A stretch of 64,000 nucleotides of DNA from G963665215 sp963665215 (GTDB lineage Bacteria; Chloroflexota; Dehalococcoidia; Lucifugimonadales; CAUZJF01), in contig CAXXWW010000002.1 in NCBI GenBank assembly GCA_963665215.2, forward strand, positions 1-64,000. The letters are read 5' to 3'. Under the pieces are notes generated by a model. The model made no database searches and had not been told where the DNA came from. It saw only the letters and a list, made by a program, of their open reading frames with translations. Below are positions 1 to 7,282 of this stretch, piece after piece. Position 1 is the first letter of the stretch; each line of letters begins with the position of its first letter. The translations under genes were made by a program, and so were the position numbers.

Positions 1-48
1 GGGCGGGTAGATTATAGCATCTCGCCTGCCACCACGGGCACAGGGCCG

Positions 49-78
49 TTGCGGTTTGTGGCGTAACTCGGCTATAAT
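49..78 (+). promoter_or_regulatory. Sigma70-type promoter for the small Tat-signal gene
   Basis: A TTGCGG box (49-54) and a perfect TATAAT box (73-78) are separated by 18 bases. Transcription would start near 85, about 60 bases before the ATG at 148. No other gene start lies in between. Confidence 0.6.
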
Positions 79-147
79 GCACGCCGTCACACCTCCGGCG
101 TCGTGCGGGCATGGGCCCGGGGCAACTGCCTGGGGATTGGAACGAAG

Positions 148-357
148 ATGACCATGGACCAGGAACAAGGCAGCAAGCGCGTGTTCTCACGCCGGGACCT
201 GCTGAAAAGGGCCCCGCTCGCGCTGGCCAGCGGCATCATCGTGGGAATCGTGGCGGGCAGGCCTTTGATCTCCCGGTTGAAACGCCGCCGCCGGCCCCCT
301 GTCTTTCCCAAGGGCTCTATCTTCACCCCGGCCGAAGACCCCCGCGACAAGGTTTAG
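148..357 (+). CDS. Small protein with a twin-arginine signal, function unknown
   Basis: This 69-residue protein has the motif SRRDLLK near residue 11, followed by a hydrophobic segment (about residues 20-34, LALASGIIVGIVAG) and a basic RLKRRRR stretch. That order fits a Tat signal or a Tat-dependent membrane anchor. The tail (PVFPKGSIFTPAEDP) is short and has no recognised domain. I chose the ATG at 148, which gives MTMDQEQ, because upstream in-frame residues do not look like part of a signal peptide; longer starts at 103 or 111 are possible. A good promoter lies about 60 bases upstream. Such small Tat proteins sometimes accompany respiratory oxidoreductases, but no partner is visible because the window begins here. 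Confidence 0.55.
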   Translation: MTMDQEQGSKRVFSRRDLLKRAPLALASGIIVGIVAGRPLISRLKRRRRPPVFPKGSIFTPAEDPRDKV

Positions 358-518
358 CCTCCTCGGTCCTCGTGTGCCAGTGCTCCCCATCCGTTACCCA
401 GCGGTGTGATGTGCCGAGTATCCCCGCTCGGGTCGATCGAGCGACGTGAGACATGGATGTCGTAGTTCGAGGTAACCTGACCCGGTAGCTCGGAATAAAT
501 TGAGCAGGAGACGATGGA

Positions 519-1142
519 ATGCAGCGACCTGGGAGAGCCACCGCCATCGCTGATGCGCTGATTCCCAGAAGCGGCGCGTGGGCCAATGTGTTCATAGATG
601 CCACTCTAATAGTAGGGTTCGCGGCATTGACCGGTCTGTCAGCCAAGGTAGCGGTGTACCTTAACCCCGCCGTGCCGATAACCGGCCAGACATTTGCCGT
701 GCTAATGTCGGGAGCCGTTCTGGGGAGTAAACGGGGTGCGGCAAGCATGCTGGTGTACCTGGGGACAGGGATCGCCGGAATTCCTGTGTTTGCTCCCTCT
801 GGCGCGATTTCTGGCGCCAGCAGAGGATATCTTCTCGGCTTTGTGGCTGCGGCTCTCATCGTGGGGTTTGTCGTCGAGAGAGGGTGGGGCCGGAATCCGT
901 TCAAGCTGGCGGCAGCGATGCTCGCGGGTGAGGTCGCAATCTACGCTTTTGGCTTGTCCTGGCTGGCCTTCTACATTCCTGCAGATGCAATGCTTGACAC
1001 GAGCCGCCTTGCCGTGGTTTACGACTGGGGCTTGGAGAACTTTATCATCGGCGACTCCATCAAGCTGGTGCTGGCCGCGCTGGGTGTGCCCTTGGTCTGG
1101 GAGGGCATTCGGCGACTAAAAGGCCAAAACGTAGGAGCTTGA
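519..1142 (+). CDS. bioY: BioY, substrate-binding subunit of the biotin ECF transporter
   Basis: This 207-residue integral membrane protein matches BioY, the S-component that binds biotin and works with an energising EcfT/EcfA module, or alone in some bacteria. Several hydrophobic helices are visible (for example VFIDATLIVGFAALTGLSA and LLGFVAAALIVGFVVE), as are the family hallmarks PVPITGQTFAVLMSGAVLG and the glycine-rich YLGTGIAGIPVFA, which lines the biotin site. Length is normal for the family (about 180-210). The start at 519 is preceded by AGGAG at 506-510. No bioM/bioN or biotin synthesis genes are adjacent, so it probably shares an ECF module encoded elsewhere. The 160 bases upstream hold no recognisable BirA or BioQ operator. 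Confidence 0.9.
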   Translation: MQRPGRATAIADALIPRSGAWANVFIDATLIVGFAALTGLSAKVAVYLNPAVPITGQTFAVLMSGAVLGSKRGAASMLVYLGTGIAGIPVFAPSGAISGASRGYLLGFVAAALIVGFVVERGWGRNPFKLAAAMLAGEVAIYAFGLSWLAFYIPADAMLDTSRLAVVYDWGLENFIIGDSIKLVLAALGVPLVWEGIRRLKGQNVGA

Positions 1143-1260
1143 ACACTGCCTCGGACCATCGATGGCTGGGGTCGCTCGGCGCCGAATCTGGGAATGGGAC
1201 AATGAACGTATTGTTAATGGGAGGGGGCCGCGAGGCGCGCTCCGTCATCTAACAGGAAAG

Positions 1261-2589
1261 ATGGTGTTGATGAAGACGGCGAAACCCCTAATTGTCGCGA
1301 GTATATTTCTGCCCTTGATCTTGGCCGCGGCCGCGTGCGGCACCAGTGTTGCGCCGGATGCCCAGCCCCAGACGACGCCCCCAACGACCGCCCCTGCTTC
1401 GACCATACCCGCAAGCCAGGCGGAGTCGCCTTCCGGGGTTGCTCCCGCGGCCCAGCCGGCCCAGGCCGCCGCTGCACCGTCGCCGGAGCCGACCCAGGCA
1501 GCGTCCTCAGATGTACCGCTGTCTGCCCCGTCCGGTCGCACGGGCGATGAGAAACTGGCGCCCGAGCTGGTGGGAATCAACGGCTGGATCAACACGGAGC
1601 CGTTCACTCTGGAGAGCCTGCACGGCAAGGTGGTGCTCATAGACATCTGGACGTACACCTGCATCAACTGCATTCGCACGTTCCCGTTCCTGAAGGACTG
1701 GTACGAGAAGTACGCCGACCAGGGCCTGGTGATCGTGGGTGTGCATACGCCCGAGTTCGACTTCGAGAAGATCAAGGAAAACGTTGTAGAGGCGGCGGGG
1801 AAGCACGGCCTTCTGTGGCCCATCGTCCAGGACAACGACTTCGCAACTTGGGACGCTTACGAAAACCGGTTCTGGCCGGCCAAGTATCTAATCGACAAGG
1901 ACGGCTACATACGATACACCCATTTCGGAGAGGGGTCTTATTCGGAGACCGAGGAAAAGATACAGGAATTGCTCAACGAGGCGGGTTCAAGGGTGGGCGA
2001 TATTTCGGTGAACCGTTCGCCCGAGCGGGAGATCGACCTCCGGGCTCGGACATCCAACCCCAATGAGAGCGTGACAAGAGAGTTGTACGCCGGGGTCGAG
2101 CGTAACTACGGTGCCGTGAGGTCGCGGAGAGCTCCCCCGTATGTCCGTCACGATGAGTTCTATGAGGAGCCCGAAGTTGACATCTTGTACGAGGACCCCG
2201 GGGTCCACACGAACCACTTCATCTACCTGCAGGGGCTATGGCACAACGGCCTGGAGAGCCTCACTCACGCCAGAGAAACTGACAGTTTCGATGACTACAT
2301 GGTCATAGCGTTCATCGCGACCACCGTGAACGTGGTCATGACCTCCGAGGGCGGCTCGCCGTACCAGGTCCGGATCACAATTGACGATGATCCGCTGCCG
2401 TCCAACCATGCCGGCTCGGACATCAGGTACGACGATGAAGGGAACAGCTACGTGCTGGTTGACGAGCCCAGGATGTACCGTATCGTGGAGACCTCCGAGT
2501 TCGATGGGCACGACCTGAAGCTGAGCTCGAATTCCGCCGATTTCTCCGTGTTCGCGTTCACCTTCGGCGCATTCAAGGGCGACCCTTAG
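1261..2589 (+). CDS. Thioredoxin-domain lipoprotein, DipZ C-terminal-like
   Basis: The 442-residue product starts with a lipoprotein signal (LPLILAAAAC, lipobox Cys near residue 23) and a Pro/Ala-rich linker of about 80 residues that would space it from the membrane. A TlpA/redoxin domain follows (about residues 105-240) with the CxxC active site in YTCINCIRTFP. A C-terminal beta-rich domain (about 270-440, with TRELYAG, NHFIYLQGLWHNG and FAFTFGAFKGD) matches the C-terminal part of DipZ-type proteins. The CcdA-like membrane half of true DipZ is absent. Probable role: extracytoplasmic thiol-disulfide exchange. I chose ATG 1261, with AGGAAAG just upstream; an in-frame start at 1162 would add an unlikely leader, and ATG 1270 is also possible. 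It is followed by another thioredoxin-fold lipoprotein, suggesting a redox pair. Confidence 0.8.
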   Translation: MVLMKTAKPLIVASIFLPLILAAAACGTSVAPDAQPQTTPPTTAPASTIPASQAESPSGVAPAAQPAQAAAAPSPEPTQAASSDVPLSAPSGRTGDEKLAPELVGINGWINTEPFTLESLHGKVVLIDIWTYTCINCIRTFPFLKDWYEKYADQGLVIVGVHTPEFDFEKIKENVVEAAGKHGLLWPIVQDNDFATWDAYENRFWPAKYLIDKDGYIRYTHFGEGSYSETEEKIQELLNEAGSRVGDISVNRSPEREIDLRARTSNPNESVTRELYAGVERNYGAVRSRRAPPYVRHDEFYEEPEVDILYEDPGVHTNHFIYLQGLWHNGLESLTHARETDSFDDYMVIAFIATTVNVVMTSEGGSPYQVRITIDDDPLPSNHAGSDIRYDDEGNSYVLVDEPRMYRIVETSEFDGHDLKLSSNSADFSVFAFTFGAFKGDP

Positions 2590-2759
2590 GGATGGGGACC
2601 TCGGGAGTGACCTGTTGCGCGACGAGTCCGGAGGCGGTGAACCCGTCTGGCGGAGCAGCGGACCCGTCCGGATTTGCATCCGCCCAACTCCCGTAGCTGG
2701 GGGACCGAGAGCCTCTCCCGAGCTGGCCGAGGGGTTCTGGATTGACCTATAGGCATCGC

Positions 2760-3719
2760 ATGGCAATGAGGCGTTCGCACCTATCGACGCTGGCGGTCCT
2801 GCTCCTTCTGCTGGCCGTCGCCTGCTCGCCGGATGCCGGAAAGCCCGCCACGCCTGCCCCGGCCGCGAAGGCGGCTGTCACAGAGCCAGCGGTCAGGCCG
2901 GACAGGGCCCCCCTTGTCGAGGGCCCTGTATCGCCCGACGGCCTCAAGGCCATCCTGGGTACCGGAGACCTAGCCGTGGGTCGCAACCGCGTCGGCTTCG
3001 TGTTGACCTCTCGTAACGGGTTTGTGACCGAGCCGGCGGCAACGGTCTCGTCCAGGTACTACGCCATCTCCGGCTCAGAAGGTGATCCAGGGGAGAGCGT
3101 CGAGGCGACGTATCACCCCTGGCCCTATGGCAACCGGGGGCTTTACGCCGTCTGGATGGAGTTTGACCAGGCCGGCAGCTGGGGCGTTGACGTCGCGGTG
3201 GCCGGCCCCGACGGCCAGGTGAGGACGGCCCAACTCTTCTTTGAAGTTGCGGCTTCCCTCTCGGCCCCGGCGGTGGGCACGCCTGCGATCAAGAGCGTGA
3301 CCAGGACCGTCAACGATGTGGAGACGCTTGCCCAGCTCACCACCGGCTCCATGCATGACGAGGAGCTCTACCAGACCACCATCGCGGAGGCGGTATCCAG
3401 CGGCAGGCCCACCGTGATTGTGTTCGCCAGCCCTGCCTTCTGCGCCAACGCCGTTTGTGGGCCCCAGGTGGAGGTACTGCAGCAGCTCAAGGACAAATAC
3501 AAGGGCGTGGCCAACTTTATCCACGTGGACTTCTATGACAATCCCGACGAGATACAGGGCGACCTGAGCAGGTCCCGCCTCTCTCCATCGGTGATGGAGT
3601 GGGGGTTGCCGAGCATCGAGTGGTCCTTCGTCATAGATGCCCGAGGAGTCGTCTCCGCCAGATTCGAGGCGTTCGCGACGTTTGAGGAGGTGGAAGAGGA
3701 GTTGCGGCGAGTACTCTAA
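2760..3719 (+). CDS. Thioredoxin-fold lipoprotein with a Cx4C pair
   Basis: This 319-residue protein has a lipoprotein signal (LAVLLLLLAVAC, Cys near residue 22). It continues with a beta-rich region (about residues 45-180) and a C-terminal thioredoxin-like domain (about 200-319) containing VIVFASPAFCANAVCGPQ. The two cysteines are four residues apart rather than two, so it is not a standard CxxC thioredoxin; the helix pattern after them (VEVLQQLKDKYKG, NFIHVDFYDN) still fits the fold. It is probably an extracytoplasmic redox or metallochaperone-like protein. I chose ATG 2760; a TTG at 2742 would add six residues. It lies 170 bases after the previous redox lipoprotein on the same strand and is followed by a terminator, so the two may form a unit. 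Confidence 0.65.
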   Translation: MAMRRSHLSTLAVLLLLLAVACSPDAGKPATPAPAAKAAVTEPAVRPDRAPLVEGPVSPDGLKAILGTGDLAVGRNRVGFVLTSRNGFVTEPAATVSSRYYAISGSEGDPGESVEATYHPWPYGNRGLYAVWMEFDQAGSWGVDVAVAGPDGQVRTAQLFFEVAASLSAPAVGTPAIKSVTRTVNDVETLAQLTTGSMHDEELYQTTIAEAVSSGRPTVIVFASPAFCANAVCGPQVEVLQQLKDKYKGVANFIHVDFYDNPDEIQGDLSRSRLSPSVMEWGLPSIEWSFVIDARGVVSARFEAFATFEEVEEELRRVL

Positions 3720-3758
3720 TCGCTGCCGGGGTCTGGTCCCGGAACAAGTCGTAACTCA

Positions 3759-3787
3759 GCCGCCTCTCCCAGCGGGAGCGGCTTTTT
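3759..3787 (+). terminator. Intrinsic terminator after the redox lipoprotein gene
   Basis: A GC-rich stem (left arm GCCGCCTCTCCC, right arm GGGAGCGGC, with a small bulge) is followed by TTTTTT. It lies about 40 bases after the stop codon at 3719. Confidence 0.75.
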
Positions 3788-3936
3788 TGGGTCTTACGTC
3801 CCTCAGGCTCAGGGCGCCAGGCGATACGGGTCTATATGGAGGAATCTCGGGCTTGTATGGTGTCAGGAAGTGCCATGCAGTAGCGACGCAACAGGATGGT
3901 CCTGCAGTACAACGCGAGCTGGATGAGAGGCGTGTG

Positions 3937-4028
3937 ATGCCCAAGAGGAACCCTATCAGAGTCAGTTATGATCCGCGGTTTGACACAACAACGGACGAGT
4001 GGCTTTTGCGTGTTCCCGAAGACCGTGT
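3937..4028 (+). pseudogene. 5' fragment of an unknown gene cut by IS256
   Basis: About 30 codons starting at ATG 3937 (MPKRNPIRVSYDPRFD, then TTDEWLLRVPEDRV) run straight into the terminal inverted repeat of IS256 copy 1 at 4029 and stop a few codons later. The composition looks protein-like but no family is recognised. The frame is also open upstream to 3637 through the terminator region, which is not credible coding. The rest of the gene is not visible on the far side, because the element itself is truncated and joined to foreign sequence. Confidence 0.35.
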
Positions 4029-4881
4029 GAGGTTACGTCAATAGGTGTGTAAACGACATCAGGCGGCGACCTTCTCAGCCGTTGATTCAATGGCGATTCC
4101 ATCCGCATACTGTGCACCGAGATAGACGTCTTCGATCAACTCAGGGGCCTTCAGACGCCTGAAGCGCTGTTCGGCGACCATCAACATTTTCCAGATCACC
4201 GCTATCGCCCGATCGACCCTCTTGTAGCGCTTGGCGGCATCGGTCCGAAGCCTGAGGGCCGCGAAGGGTGATTCTACCGGGTTCGTCGTGCGAAGGTGCC
4301 CCCAGTGCTCCTTTGGGAAGTCATAGAAGGTGACCATGCGGTCCCAGTCCCGCTCCAAGGCCTCTGAGGCCGCCTCGTAGGAATGGTCGCCGCACCACCT
4401 GGTGAACACCGTCCTGAGCCGCTCAGCCTCTGTCCGAGTCGGCGCGTAGGGGATAGTACGCAGCATGAGCTTGGCCTGGTCCTGTTGTCGCTTTGGAAGC
4501 TTGGCGAGCACGTTTACGATCTTGTGGTTCCAGCAGCGTTGCTCTGCCGCCTGCGGATAGACGTTGCGCAGAGCTCCCCAGATGCCCAGGTGTCCGTCTC
4601 CAACCACCAGCCTCGGGCAGCTCAAGCCCCGGCGCTTGATGTCCCTGAGCACCTCGGACCAGTTCTCTGTGGACTCCCTGTATCCGGGAACAGCGCTCAC
4701 CACCACCTTGCTCCCGTCGCTCAGGGCCGCCATCACCACCAGTACCGCCGCCTTCTCCTTCTCAAGACCAGCCTTGACGTAGACTCCATCCACCCACATG
4801 TAGACCACTTCCAGGTCATCGAGGGGCCGGCTGCGCCATTGGGCAAGCTCATCGTTCCACTTATCCTTCAACCGGGCCACC
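4029..4881 (-). mobile_element. IS256-family element, copy 1, truncated
   Basis: The element begins with the terminal repeat GAGGTTACGTCAATAGGTGT at 4029 and is nearly identical to copies at 9537 and 13389 up to about 4881, where similarity ends abruptly in the middle of the transposase gene. The surviving reading frame (4059-4881, minus strand) keeps about 270 C-terminal residues, including the three acidic DDE positions (VDGVYVKAG, VGDGHLGIW, NPVESPF). The N-terminal third and the other inverted repeat are missing, so it cannot move by itself. A chimeric open frame extends to 4943 only by chance through adjoining sequence. Confidence 0.9.
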
Positions 4882-5118
4882 GAGGAGTGGCGCAAGCGGT
4901 ATGCCATAAGGGCCGGGATCGAGGGAACGAACTCCGAGCTCAAGCGCGCCCACGGGCTTGGGCGCTTGCGGGTGCGAGGGGGCCGTCGGGTGCGGCTTGC
5001 CGTCTACCTGAAGACGTTGGCGTGCAACTTCAAGCGGATGGTCCATGCACGCCTGGTGGAGATGGAGAACACGGCTCAGCGGGCGGTCGGGACGGTACCT
5101 GCGGTCGCGGCCGCATGA
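4882..5118 (+). pseudogene. C-terminal remnant of an IS1182-type transposase
   Basis: Reading from 4882 gives EEWRKRYAIRAGIEGTNSEL followed by KRAHGLGRLRVRG and a Leu-rich helix (LAVYLKTLACNFKRMV), ending at TGA 5116-5118. The E-G-T-x-S-E-L-K-R-x-H-G-L-G-R pattern is the conserved C-terminal block of IS1182/IS5-like DDE transposases. Only 78 codons remain, and the 5' side is fused directly to truncated IS256 copy 1 on the opposite strand, so this is a dead fragment. The following 170 bases end with a CAAACAGGCCTTTTTGCGAG stretch that could be the outer end of the lost element. Confidence 0.7.
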
Positions 5119-5687
5119 GGGCGCCGCTCCACAGCTTCCACCGGGTGCCCTGAGCCACGGAAGGGGTACCGCAACGGGATCACGCTTGTCCTGAGCGCGG
5201 CAGATGGTGCGGTGAGCCCAGCAGCCGGCATCCCGTGGCCTCCTCCCTTCCAGGCCCCTTCGCACGCCAGGGTTCATCTCAAACAGGCCTTTTTGCGAGG
5301 GAATCAACCTTGGTGTGATGGCATCATATCCCGCCCACCCACCCTTCGGGGATATGGGGAATTCCCCTGCCCCTTGCCCTTCGACAAGCTCAGAGCCTGC
5401 CCTGAGTTCAGCGAAGGGACAGGCGCCGGGGGCTTCGCCCCCTCTGCACACGCCCTCCGCCGCCTAGTGCGGGATCAGCATGCCAGTGGGTAGGCGCCCG
5501 ACTTGAGGTCCGAGCACGCCTTCGCCGCCTTCCTGCTCGGCTGGCAGTATAGCGGTCTCCAGGTCGGCGTGCCACCAGCCATGTCACCAAGCCGTCTTGC
5601 CTTCCAGGCTTACTGGCCGTACAATCCACACCGACATCGAAGCTATGGTGTCCTTTGACAATCGGGAGCGTTCAGGGAGCGGCAGCA
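5119..5687. other. Non-coding stretch with IS remnant and repeats
   Basis: No convincing gene is seen. The first part is probably the 3' non-coding end of the IS1182-type remnant. It is followed by an FDKLR-type inverted repeat (5377-5418) and a GC-rich block (about 5419-5465, GGGGGCTTCGCCCCC then CTCTGCACACGCCCTCCGCC) that recurs in diverged form at about 6717-6756. Confidence 0.5.
5377..5418. repeat. FDKLR-type inverted repeat
   Basis: CCCTTCGACAAGCTCAG on the left faces CCTGAGTTCAGCGAAGGG on the right, forming an imperfect hairpin. The same core occurs at 13267-13330. This CTTCGACAAGCTCAG motif is a widespread intergenic repeat in many bacterial genomes. Confidence 0.7.
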
Positions 5688-6653
5688 ATGAGGGCTGGAT
5701 TCGGTCAGTTCAGAGAGGCTACACCGGAGTACCTCCGCTTCTGCGCGCAGTTCGGCGCGACGGATGTGCTGCTCAACAGCGCGAACCTGCCCGGCGCCGG
5801 AGGCCGCTGGCAGCTCGGGGAGCTGGTCAAGCTGCGGCTTACCGTGGAGCAGTACGGCCTGACGCTTTCCGCCCTGGAGAATGTCCCGGTGTCATTCTAC
5901 GACCACATCATGCTCCGGGGCCCGGACCGGGACCGGCAGACAGAGAACATGATATTCACCATCCGCAACATCGCCCGCGCCGGCATACCGGTGTTCGGGT
6001 ACCACTGGATGCCGTCGCAGGTTTGGCGCACCACCCCGGGGACCATCCGGTGCGACGCAGTCGCCTCGGCCTTCGACTACGACGAGGCCGGCAAGCTGCC
6101 CCTTACCCATGACCGGGAGTACACCGAGGAAGAGATGTGGGAGAACCTGGAGTACTGGATAAAGGTCATCACGCCCGTCGCCGAGGAGGAGGGCATCCGC
6201 CTGGGGATCCACCCCTGCGACCCGCCGGTCCCCGTGCTCGGCGGCATCCCACAGCTACTGCGCAGCTTCTCGGCCTACAAGCGTCTGATCGAGATATACC
6301 CGTCGGACTCTAACGGCATCGAGTTCTGCCAGGGCACCTTCTCGGAGATGGAGGGCGAGGATATCTACGAGATGATCCGCTACTTTGGGGAGCGCCGCAA
6401 GATACGATACGTTCACTTCAGGAACGTCTCGGGGCAGGTCCCCAGCTTCCACGAGGAGTTCATCAACACGGGCTACGTAGACATGTACCGTGCCATGACC
6501 ATCTACCGTGACGTGGGCTTCGATGGGTTTTTCATCGACGACCACGTGCCGCAGACCTTCCAGGACACGCAGTGGGGGCACCGGGGAAGGGCCTTCGCCA
6601 ACGGCTACATTCAGGCGATGATAGAGGCGGTGACCAAGGCGGGGAAGCAGTAG
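5688..6653 (+). CDS. Mannonate dehydratase-like (UxuA family) TIM-barrel enzyme
   Basis: The 321-residue protein resembles UxuA, which dehydrates D-mannonate to 2-dehydro-3-deoxy-D-gluconate in hexuronate breakdown. Matching blocks in order are the N-terminal FGQFREATPEYLRFCAQFGA, the metal-site segment RLGIHPCDPPVPVLGG (about residue 174), EFCQGTFSEM, the barrel strand IRYVHFRNVSGQ (about 245) and the C-terminal FFIDDHVPQTF. Family length is usually 350-400, so this is a compact version, and a related sugar-acid dehydratase or epimerase role cannot be excluded. ATG 5688 is preceded by an AGGGAGCGG ribosome site. The gene stands alone, with no uxuB, kdgK or transporter nearby. Confidence 0.75.
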   Translation: MRAGFGQFREATPEYLRFCAQFGATDVLLNSANLPGAGGRWQLGELVKLRLTVEQYGLTLSALENVPVSFYDHIMLRGPDRDRQTENMIFTIRNIARAGIPVFGYHWMPSQVWRTTPGTIRCDAVASAFDYDEAGKLPLTHDREYTEEEMWENLEYWIKVITPVAEEEGIRLGIHPCDPPVPVLGGIPQLLRSFSAYKRLIEIYPSDSNGIEFCQGTFSEMEGEDIYEMIRYFGERRKIRYVHFRNVSGQVPSFHEEFINTGYVDMYRAMTIYRDVGFDGFFIDDHVPQTFQDTQWGHRGRAFANGYIQAMIEAVTKAGKQ

Positions 6654-6891
6654 CTTTTCCGCTTTGAGGGCCATCGGTAGGAAACGCACTATTGGCCCAC
6701 CTCAGGGCTCAGGACAGGCCCCCGGGCTTCGCCTCTCTGCACACACCATCCGCCGCAGGCGGACCAGCCTGTGCCAGCGAGAACCCCACGCCTTGAGTAT
6801 GTCGCGGCGCGAGCGTGCGCGCCCAGGCGCCGCGTGCGGCTCCGCCTGATGGAGCGCTCGTTACCAGAGTCCGCGCGCCCAAGGGGTTGAC
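6654..6891. other. Intergenic stretch with diverged repeat block
   Basis: No gene seen. The block around 6717-6756 (CCCCCGGGCTTCGCCTCTC, then CTGCACACACCATCCGCCGC) is a diverged copy of the block at about 5425-5465. The right side carries the promoter of the next operon. Confidence 0.4.
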
Positions 6892-6920
6892 TTGTCACCG
6901 CTTCGTGGCCCGCCTATAAT
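6892..6920 (+). promoter_or_regulatory. Promoter of the NifU-like/UGSC operon
   Basis: TTGTCA (6892-6897) and TATAAT (6915-6920) are separated by exactly 17 bases. The transcript would start near 6927 and carry a leader of about 78 bases before the ATG at 7005. Confidence 0.75.
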
Positions 6921-7004
6921 CTCACCGACGCAGCAGCAGCGGGCGCAGGGTGAAAATCCGCGTTCCCGTCTTCTATCACCGTTGGGGAGAGCCGGAGGTG
7001 TACG

Positions 7005-7247
7005 ATGGACGAAAAGGTCAACCTGGTCATCAGCACGATGCGGATGACCACCCGCGACAACGAGGGCGTGGTCATCGAGCCCCTCGGGGTTGACGACGGA
7101 ATCTTGAGGATCAAGTACTTCGAGGGGACGAACGAGGAGTGCCCCGAGTGCGTGATGTCCCCGGACTCCTTCAGGGACATGGTCAAGCGGATGTGCGAGG
7201 CCAGGGCCCCGTACATCGCCGACGTTGAAATCGTGCCCGCCCGATAG
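7005..7247 (+). CDS. Small NifU C-terminal-like CxxC protein
   Basis: This 80-residue acidic protein has the layout of the NifU C-terminal (Nfu) domain: an N-terminal strand/helix, a hydrophobic strand (GILRIKYFEG), a CxxC pair in NEECPECVMSPDSF, then a helix and the ending PYIADVEIVPAR, which mirrors the usual P-x-V-x-x-V-x-x-V close. Nfu domains carry or transfer a 4Fe-4S cluster, but here the sequence is divergent, so cluster binding is inferred from the CxxC only. GGAGGT lies just upstream of ATG 7005. The gene is 35 bases ahead of the UGSC protein and shares its promoter, suggesting that the two products act together. Confidence 0.55.
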   Translation: MDEKVNLVISTMRMTTRDNEGVVIEPLGVDDGILRIKYFEGTNEECPECVMSPDSFRDMVKRMCEARAPYIADVEIVPAR

Positions 7248-7282
7248 AGGGACGGAAACGACGCAGGTACACAGGAGAAGAT

